Below are positions 57,129 through 64,000 of a stretch of DNA of 64,000 bases, piece after piece. The position numbers were made by a program, and so were the translations under genes. Source of the stretch: Amblyomma americanum (lineage: Eukaryota > Arthropoda > Arachnida > Ixodida > Ixodidae); contig NC_135497.1 in the NCBI RefSeq assembly GCF_052857255.1, forward strand, positions 546,258,531 through 546,322,530. Reading direction: 5' to 3'. The first letter of the stretch is position 1. Each line of letters begins with the position of its first letter. A model generated the notes under the pieces. It saw only the letters and a program-made list of their open reading frames with translations. It did no database searches and was not told the origin of the DNA.

Positions 57129-58425
57129 TTTTCCCAGCGCCAATGCTGCTTTCTCGATTGACATAGAGGACTTGTTTTATTCAATACCGCAGGACGAGCT
57201 TCTACAAGCAGTGCGCGATGTGATTGAGACCAACGGGATTGTTGCATTCCAGAACAAATGCGGAATAGCACTCGACTCTTTCCTGGAACTGCTGAGCGTG
57301 TACCTAAGGTCCACTATCATACAGCACGGTGACAACTACATTGTACAGAGGCAAGGCATCTGCATAGGATCGAGTGTAGCGCCTGTACTGTGTAACGTCT
57401 TTTTGGCCAAGTTCGATTCGTCTCTGCAGAAAGCACTTCAAGACAAGCGTGTTGTAAAAATTTTTCGATATGTGGATGACTTTTTAATCATTTTAAACTT
57501 ATCAACTGACCAGCTAACCTCTGTGGCGGACCCGATTTTAAATGTGTTTAGTGCCTGTTCAAAGAACATGGTCTTCACCAAAGATTTACCCTCTGACAAC
57601 ACCATTAGGTTTCTAGATTTAGAACTCAAGTTTTTATCTGACAAACACGTTTGCTGGAAGTATGCCCCTCGGTCTAAGAAGGCGCTTTTGCCTTATGCTT
57701 CCGCTCACTCGAAGCTGGTAAAACGTGGCATTGCCAACCTGTGTTTCTCAAATGCACTGAGAAAAAGTTGCCCGCATGCCATGCAGCAGAGTCTTGCCGA
57801 GCAGGTGGTTCGACTAGAGGCCTCTAGGTTTCCTTCCTCTTTGCTGTTGGCGGTCGCTGAAACCTTGGGCAAGAAAGTGAAGAAGCCTGCTGCCAATACC
57901 GAGCACCCAACAGAGAGGACAAGGAACTTTGAGGTGATTCCTTACTACCATGGAATTTCGCATGGACTGAAAAAGGTTTCCCAAAAATTTGGAGTGAATT
58001 TGGTGTTTTCGGCCCCCCGAAAGCTTTCCAGCCTTTGCGTCCGTATCTCCGGCTCCAAGCGAGAACCTGCCTGCAAAACTAAGCACCAAACAAAGTTCAC
58101 GAAGTGTGCTGTGGGGGTAGTATATTCTATCCCTACCTCTTGTGGGAAAATTTACATTGGGCAGACGGGGCAATGTTTGAACGAGCGACTCAGGGAACAT
58201 GGCAGAACGCTGCGCTTAGGTACAGGGAGCAACCTGGCCATACATGTCAAGGAGTGCCAAAATGGCTCAGCTTTGCTGAACAATGCTACCATTATTGGCC
58301 GCGGGAAGACCAGGCACGAGCGCGAGCTGTTAGAAGCGTTTTTAATAAAAAAGAACGAGCGTGTTTGTATCAGCGACCCATCTGTTATTCTCACTGACAA
58401 AGAATTGAATTTTTTATCTGGCTAG
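57129..58425 (+). CDS. Penelope-like reverse transcriptase with GIY-YIG endonuclease (partial)
   Basis: The frame is open from the break point, including SIDIEDLFYSIPQDELL (RT motif A with its catalytic Asp, upstream of the first Met at 57172), to the stop at 58423. Counting from that Met: QGICIGSSVAPVLCNVFLAK (motif B, about 61-80), RYVDDFLIIL (motif C, about 99-108), a Lys-rich connector, CKTKHQTKFTKC, then the GIY-YIG endonuclease VVYSIPTSCGKIYIGQTGQC (about 316-335) with NERLREHGR and the later Glu in RHERELLEAF. No stops or frameshifts occur. RT fingers upstream of motif A are missing, so the copy is inactive by truncation. Such proteins prime reverse transcription at DNA nicks or ends. 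Confidence 0.93.
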
Positions 58426-58604
58426 CAATGACGTCCGGACTTTGTTGAATGTGGCATGTATGTGCGCCTGCGCAAGTAGCGGCTATAAATACGTGGTGGA
58501 ACCTTAATAAATTCGGTTGAAAGTCCGGCGACAGTCTGTGTGCGTCTTCCTCTGGTCTTGCGTCTTTTCTCGCTGTTTTTTTTTTCACGTAAACGTTGTG
58601 GAAG

Positions 58605-58658
58605 ACGCGCCACAGCATGAATAAGCCGCAGCGTTCAGTGGGTGACCAAAAGAAAGTG
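58605..58658. repeat. Right part of repeat family D, copy 2
   Basis: ACGCGCCACAGCATGAATAA and following bases continue the repeat interrupted at 56775. Confidence 0.5.
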
Positions 58659-58966
58659 AAAATTGGTTTTTGGGAAAAATAAATGGTACAGTATCTGTGT
58701 CGCATATCGGCGGACACCTGAACCGCGCCGTAAGGGAAGAGACAAAGGAGGGAATGAAAGAAGAGCGTGAGAAATAGGTGCCGTAATGGAGGGTTCCGGA
58801 ATAATTTCGACCATCTCGGGATCTTTAACGTGCTCTGATATCGCACAGCCCACGAGCGCCTTAACGTTTCGCCTCCATAGAAACGCAGCCGCCGCGGTCG
58901 GGTTCGAACCCGGGTACTCCGGATCAGTAGCCGAGTGCCCTAACCACTGAGCCACCGCGGCGAGTG
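58659..58966 (-). mobile_element. Tick SINE family B, full length
   Basis: Tail ATTGGTTTTTGGG at the left; the body has small changes (ATGGTACAGTATCTGTGTCG), and the complete tRNA-like head complement at the right includes CGGGTTCGAACCCGGG and CACTGAGCCACCGCGGCG. No convincing target duplication was found. Confidence 0.88.
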
Positions 58967-59404
58967 AGCAACCTCTCGCGATCAACCATTAATTTAACCT
59001 CCTCCTGGCAGGGTGGGCGCGTTGCCTATCCAGTGTGCGGAACGCTCTCAACGTTAGAGGCCAAGCCGCGTCTACTTACCCGATACACCAAAGCTTCCGC
59101 TCTCTTACCAGGTTCAGCAGTAGATTAATAGCTGAACCGCTAATTTTTATTTTGTTTATTTCGTTATTTTTATTTCTGTTTTTGTTTGTCACAACGCATT
59201 CCTTTAACCAAGTCGAGCGAACGTTTAAAGAACCATGATGTTTTGAAGGTCAGAGATTGCGATGGTGAAACTGTTCCCTGTTCCGAATTGAAAAACAGAA
59301 TTGAAAAATTAGGATTGTTCATTGCCAGCCAAGACTGCTGCAGTTTTTTTTAGAAAACCACCTGGCTTGTTTTGCATTGTATTCCCATTCCTTTGAAGGA
59401 AATA
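58967..59404. other. Non-coding, no gene recognised
   Basis: Pyrimidine-rich run near 59140-59190; nothing else. Confidence 0.4.
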
Positions 59405-59482
59405 AAGAGGAGTTATTGAGTAGACGAGAGGTAGCACGCGATTCAAGGTTCCGCGGTTCGTGTCCCAGCTCGACCGTTATTC
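59405..59482 (+). mobile_element. Possible tRNA-like repeat
   Basis: GAGAGGTAGCACGCGATTCA followed by a B-box-like GGTTCGTGTCCCAGC at tRNA-like spacing. The D arm is poor and no acceptor stem is evident, so it may be a fragment of another SINE. Confidence 0.3.
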
Positions 59483-59804
59483 TTTTCAGCCCGGTTGCTT
59501 TTATTTCTTCAGAGGTACTACGTGCTGGTGATGTAGTGACGACCTGATCCTGTAAACCAATGAGAAATTCTGTAGTGACGTCATTATTGCTGTACTGTGT
59601 GGTCGTTGTGTGGTGTTTTAATTGCCCTCTCGTGGTCATGTGGTTCTGCCGTCACTACTCTCTCGGCCAATCCCAATTTTCTCAACACGCCAACGCCAAC
59701 CACGGCGGCTTCTCCGCTGAAAGGGACCTTTAACGCTGCCGTGTAAAAAGCCCCCTTCATAAAATACAAAACGACAGCGTGCTCCTGTATACGGAGGCTT
59801 TTAT
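59483..59804. other. Non-coding, no gene recognised
   Basis: Contains TGACGTCA near 59577, a CRE-type palindrome, as an isolated motif. Nothing else identified. Confidence 0.35.
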
Positions 59805-59817
59805 TCATTTGCTTCGC

Positions 59818-60061
59818 GAGCCGCCGTGGTGGCTGAGTGGTTACGGCGCTCGGCTGCTGGCCCAAAAGACGCGGGCTCGATCCCGGCCACGGCGGTAGAA
59901 TTTCGATGGAGGCGAAATTCTAGAGGCCCGTGTACTGTGCGATGTCAGTGCACGTTAAAAGAACCCCGGGTGGTCGAAATTCCAGGAGTCCTTCACTACG
60001 GCGTCCCTCATAGCCTAAGTCACCTTGGGACGTTAAACCCCCATAAACCACACTAAACCAA
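59818..60061 (+). mobile_element. Ruka-type SINE with perfect 13-bp TSD
   Basis: Full-length copy: head GAGCCGCCGTGGTGGCTGAG, a TGGTTACGGCGCTCGGCTGC A-box region, B box GGGCTCGATCCCGG, body ATTTCGATGGAGGCGAAATT, core GTGCACGTTAAAAGAACCCC and tail GGGACGTTAAACCCCCATAA. TCATTTGCTTCGC at 59805-59817 and 60062-60074 is a perfect target duplication. Confidence 0.95.
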
Positions 60062-60074
60062 TCATTTGCTTCGC

Positions 60075-60244
60075 TTAAGGTAGGCGGCGTCGAGAGGATC
60101 TTTCGGACCAACAATTTGAGGAAGTGCTGTTAATACCCTTAAAGAGAGTAGAAAATGATATTTACCGACGTTAAGTATTTAAACAGACGAGTGATGTGTA
60201 TTCTATCCTTCGTCACCCTCCCGCAAGAATTGTTAAGCAAGCTT
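60075..60244. other. Short spacer, nothing seen
   Basis: No feature recognised. Confidence 0.4.
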
Positions 60245-60455
60245 CAGTATCACTGAAGTTCATCGCCATCATCAGCCTGACGGCACCCACGCAGGGCAAA
60301 TGCCTCTCCCATGTCTCTCCAATTAACCCTGTCCTTTTCCAGCTGCATCCACCCTACGCCTGCAAACTTCTTAATCTCATCCGCCCACCTGACCTTCTGC
60401 GGCCCCCCTGCTACGCCTACTTTCTCTTAGAATCCACTCCGTCACCCTTATGGAC
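60245..60455 (-). mobile_element. RTE-type LINE 3' end
   Basis: On the minus strand the sequence reads as an RTE ORF2 C-terminus: a proline/arginine phrase, [37 protein letters not shown], then CAGGCTGATGATGGCGATGA. It is similar to 136-197 and 28857-28915. The 5' side is truncated near 60455. Confidence 0.85.
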
Positions 60456-60499
60456 CAGCGGTCCTGAAGATATCAGCGAATCAAAATGATGCTCCTCCT

Positions 60500-60960
60500 C
60501 TCCCCCTCAACTCATACACTCCGGCGCGACTGAAAAAATGGAGAAGTTGACAGTGCGCTCCGCCCGCGATAACGTCACGCTTCGCCACCCGGTTTGTCTA
60601 CTTCCGGTGGCAGCACCCGCTTGCTCGCCTGTCAACGTAAACGCATGTGCACGCTTAACCGCTGCCACTGCGAGCGCATCGTGGACCCGGATCTCAAAGC
60701 GCGGCTTCTGCAAGTGACCACTGCGATAGCCTTCGAGCCCTAGAAGCATGCCGTACGTAGAAGCCGGCTGCTGAACATCGACGACTCATCGCCCGGCGCA
60801 CGAAACCGACTACAGGCGGCGGCGCATGGTTTGTCGTTCTCTCCCTCGGTCTGTCCGCACCCGTAGGCTGCGGCGACGACTGCAGAGAGCTAAGGGAGAC
60901 CGAGCTGCCATAGCAGAGAAGATTACCGGAAGTGTGGCCGCGACATCATGCTAGCGGCGA
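60500..60960. promoter_or_regulatory. CpG-rich block with ETS-type motif
   Basis: A 460-bp CpG-dense stretch ends with TTACCGGAAGTGTGGCC (CCGGAAGT at 60926-60933), about 20 bp before an ATG at 60947. Such a layout is common in housekeeping promoters. The ATG opens only 42 codons (MLAANGNAMTYHH...), so there is no strong coding support. An unrecognised GC-rich repeat is the alternative. Confidence 0.3.
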
Positions 60961-62485
60961 ATGGCAACGCAATGACATATCATCATACTAATAGAGTTCA
61001 AATCTTTGAAAAAATAGTTCCAAAAGCCACCACTTCGCACATCAATTGGCCCGCGAATTTTAAAATACGCGGCTTTTAGCAACGAAAATAATAAATCACC
61101 GGCTCCGTTTCAGTGCCTCGTACTCGGCGTGAATGCTCAAAAGTATTTGTTGTGCACAATGAACACATTTAGGAGCAACTGTGTGTGCATTTCATCCCCC
61201 TTAAGAATAAAACTTTTTAACAATAGAGATTAGCAAGATATGCTTTGCCTAATGAAAACTAATAGCCGTTTGATTCTTTGTTCGTTTCCTTGTAAGCTTC
61301 AAACAAGATGGTCATTTTCAGACGCCTATTAAGCATGCTGCTGGGAAATAATTTTTCGGCTTTCACAAGCACACGGAGCATGCACCTTTTAGCATAGGGC
61401 AAAGGCAGAGGCAACCGGTAAACCCGCAGTAACAAACGAAGAGCAGCAGTTTCAAGTTTATTCGTAGGTAGTCAAGTGCTCAGAGATCGGTTCGCACCAA
61501 GAACGTTACTTTTGAAAAAAGATTTTGCTAGCCAGCTTATGTAAATGACTGTTTCAACGTCACCATGGCTTTTTATCGATGATAAAGTTTTAAAGAAACC
61601 AGCTGCACCGACAGTGGAGCTTAAAGAAATTTGATAAATGCGTGTGGCCGGTTTCGTTAGACCCTTTTATATACAGTGTGCTATGCCAAATACACTAAAA
61701 ATTCCGGAAACCAAGGCAAAATTTCGTAACTTAGCAAATCATATTACCAGCTTTACTGATATTGGCGATTTCAGTAGTGTACCGAAGTATCGACGACACA
61801 GCATCGAGTTTCTGTACCGGGAATTAATTCTCTTGGGCATCTTGTATCGGTAGCGGAAATACAATTTTTGAGGCTGTCGGGTGTCGGTATCGAAGATTCT
61901 TTTTTCGAGTATCGAGCCCAGCTCTTGTCCCTAATAATGCACAAACTTTTTCACAAATCATCATTGTTTTATTACGGAAGCTGCGATTTTCCTTTAAGTT
62001 CTGGAACCAAACGAACTCATAACAGTCCATAGCTTAAATACGCGCATATCCCCCTCCCCTCCCCATTGTAATCACATCAGTAAAAAGGACTGTAAATCTA
62101 GGGAAGAATTGCATATGAGGTTGTCACCGATAGTGCCGCCTAATAGTAAGGTGGGGGTTCTGACGGCGGCGCTTTCACTGTTCTCCCTCATGTAGTGCGT
62201 TTCGTGGTCTCGCCAATAGATATCTCCGCAATTAACGTCTTGCCAGCGCTTAAACCTACGTCTCAAACTTCCTAAAAATAGCATAAGCGTTTGTTGTAAC
62301 TGAGATGATGGTGACTTTGGCCACAGAAGGTGTTTTCGTCTACATAACACTTATTGTCCGAGCATATTTCCTCTGCAGATTGGAACAGCACGCCCTGGGA
62401 AGGCTTATACCTAATAGCTTATACCTGTGAAAATCCTGTAGGAGACTGAAAGTATCTCTAAAAAAATTAATAAAATCGGTCGGTA
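60961..62485. other. Non-coding, no gene recognised
   Basis: AT-rich with short frames only. Confidence 0.4.
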
Positions 62486-62565
62486 CCTGGCGGCACTCAG
62501 GATGGAACCCCCCACTTCCCGCATACGAGGCGCAAATTCAAACCACTACGCCACCGCTGCGGTTT
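62486..62565 (-). mobile_element. tRNA-like SINE head (family C)
   Basis: Minus-strand GCAGCGGTGGCGTAGTGGTT, then GCCTCGTATGCGGG and GGGGGGTTCCATCCTGAGTG, then CCGCC. A-box and B-box spacing match the copy at 63284-63366. No canonical anticodon loop is present. Confidence 0.6.
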
Positions 62566-63283
62566 TTCCGTAAGTATGCACTTGGCTGTTCTAAATGACA
62601 AGTTTCGAGCAAAACTTTCGGCCAAGACAGTGTGGCCTAATTGAGCCAAGCATCGGCGACTTGAAACCGAAGTACAGTCAAGCCGATTTATAACGAATCC
62701 AACGGCCATGTTTTTGCGTTAGTTGTATCCAAGGTTCATGCGGAGCGACTTCCTAAGCTACATCCTGAAATATATAGTCGGCCAGCACGGCGTTTATATT
62801 TTAAAAAGTTCGTTTCCGTTTCTTCGAACTAGACTCCATTACGGCGCTTTCCAAGCTCTCGAGCGCAGTCCTCACCGACACCCTTGCCGCTTTAAGGACG
62901 CAGCACGCACTGGAGACGTTCAGTTGGCAGGTCATCGCCTTCATCAGCACCGTTGCATTCGAAGAGGGTTCGTACAGTGATTTTCGCCACCAACGAAGTC
63001 ATCTCAGGCGACAACAGGCCGGACGAGCTGCGCATCGACGATGCGTTTCACAAATGCACATGTGTCCTCCAACGTCCTCCATATCTCTGGCGCCTATAAT
63101 CCCTGCAGGTCTTGAAGATTGTGAAGTTTGGTGGAGCATGAGCATCTGCGGCCAAAGAGCACCATGACACAAGATGCTTTCGTCGTCTGAAGGTGGGGTC
63201 AAAGACCCATTTGCCAAGCACTTTACCCAAAAGAAGCCGAACACCAGGCCAGGGGAGAGCTTGTACCCCTTGTACCACTAGCG
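62566..63283. other. Non-coding, possible SINE body
   Basis: The part at 63100-63283 lies where the body of the minus-strand family C element at 63284 would be expected. Otherwise nothing was recognised. Confidence 0.35.
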
Positions 63284-63366
63284 GGTACCCGGCGGCACTG
63301 GGGATTGAACCCCGCATGTCCCGCATGCGTGGCGGATGCTCAAACCACTAGGCCACCGCCGCGGTA
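63284..63366 (-). mobile_element. tRNA-like SINE head (family C)
   Basis: Minus strand: GCGGCGGTGGCCTAGTGGTT, TGAGCATCCGCCACGCATG, then GGGGTTCAATCCCC and AGTGCCGCC. The D, anticodon (CCGC/GCGG) and T stems can be drawn, but position 33 is not U. It is the clearest copy of the family also seen at 25.4 and 62.5 kb. Confidence 0.65.
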
Positions 63367-64000
63367 AGCCTGCAGACCTTGCTGAAACCGTCAGTTGCAT
63401 CCCCTTATCATTTCACGGCGGGGAACTGTGGTGTCGGCACCTAGCTTGTGAACTGCTGGCAGCATGCACTTGTGCTGAACAACCTCTTACCATGTCAACT
63501 GGCTACCTTCCTAGTCGCGTTGAAGGGCACAAGAGAATGGTCAGGAAAATGGAACCTCTGGTGCGCCATATGATTGTCAAGCACGAGTAGGGTCTTTCTT
63601 TTCCCCATGTCATGGTCACTAGGCGAGCAAGTCACCTGTCGTCCCCTTATGCCTAGAGGCACAATCGTCGAATATATAAAAAAGAATCGCATGTCGTGCC
63701 TGTAGCGTGGTTTCCACAGCACCCCTATGTGCTAGCCCGCAGACATGGTCGTGAACAGTAACGCGAAGCTTATTACCAGCGCTTGGCGTCGCCTGTAAAG
63801 GAATGCGTTTTTCACAGCACTCCTGGTTCCTAATCAACGAGCGTTTTTTGTAACTGCGTGCTCTACTCTGTTGGTTTTCCGTGGTTCGTGGTCTCATCAC
63901 GCATTATGAGGTACTTCTGTTGAGCATAGACTCAACATTTGTATTCAAACTAGGTCTGAATTATTTCCCGACAGAAACAAAGTTTTCCATCCTTCCATGA
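63367..64000. other. Non-coding, no gene recognised
   Basis: Frames up to 93 codons without resemblance to known proteins. Confidence 0.4.

Larger units (their letters stand above)
56776..58591 (+). mobile_element. Penelope-like element, 5'-truncated with inverted 3' segment
   Basis: The insertion is bounded by a 13-bp duplication, AACGTTGTGGAAG (56763-56775 and 58592-58604). Its left part, 56776-57113, is the reverse complement of its own 3' end (58284-58591). The rest, about 57114-58591, holds the 3' two thirds of the RT/GIY-YIG ORF and the 3' untranslated region in direct orientation. Penelope-like elements are known for such inverted-end arrangements. The open RT-endonuclease frame and clean duplications suggest a fairly young insertion. 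Confidence 0.92.

Overview
The window looks like nuclear DNA of an arthropod, most likely an ixodid tick. The evidence is spliced coding exons with GT/AG borders, very long repeat-filled non-coding stretches, and many copies of tRNA-headed SINEs of the type described in ticks as Ruka. LINEs of the RTE, CR1-like and I-like (RNase H bearing) groups, a Penelope-like element and a decayed Ty3/gypsy element are also present. I see no operons, no prokaryotic gene structure and no CRISPR array. Species assignment is inference from repeat content.

Only one host protein-coding segment is certain: the exon at 44452-44749 (+). It encodes a complete first LIM domain closely resembling LMX1-type LIM-homeodomain transcription factors. 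A GC-rich candidate exon 19.5 kb upstream (24850-24949, +) ends in a consensus donor whose phase fits the LIM exon acceptor, so it may be the LMX1 start exon. Two weaker host candidates are a TATA-driven first exon with a signal-peptide-like start (1631-1690, +) and a degenerate THAP-like exon (35423-35606, +).

Layout. 0-5.6 kb: RTE tail, TATA promoter/first exon, a Ruka SINE with perfect target duplications, and a CpG-rich block with two CTAATTAG sites. 7.7-10 kb: decayed Ty3/gypsy pol (-). 13.5-16.6 kb: SINEs, CR1-like fragment, hairpin, LINE tail. 17.2-22.6 kb: one near-full-length I-like LINE (-) with gag, endonuclease, RT and RNase H, broken by stops, frameshifts, an internal endonuclease deletion and a 44-nt palindrome. 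24.8-28.9 kb: candidate exon and RTE fragment. 32-41.5 kb: SINE, THAP-like exon, LINE 3' end, and a large AT-rich stretch with little recognisable. 41.55-44.16 kb: an element with about 400-bp divergent terminal inverted repeats flanking a nine-copy, 101-bp minisatellite. 44.5 kb: LMX1 LIM exon. 46.0-46.56 kb: large inverted repeat, probably two head-to-head Penelope tails. 50.3-52.8 kb: RTE tail, long (TA)n tracts, a snap-back duplication, three tandem 470-bp units each carrying a tRNA-like sequence, then (TA)n and (TG)n. 54.7-60.5 kb: dense nested SINE cluster containing a Penelope-like element with intact RT and GIY-YIG coding from motif A onwards, inserted as one unit with a 13-bp target duplication. 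60-64 kb: CpG-rich block and two tRNA-like SINE heads.

Most of the window is therefore probably intron and flanking sequence of an LMX1-type gene, colonised repeatedly by retroelements. The items most worth following are the inverted-repeat plus minisatellite element, the tRNA-like tandem/snap-back locus, the Penelope inverted-tail structures and the candidate LMX1 start exon.
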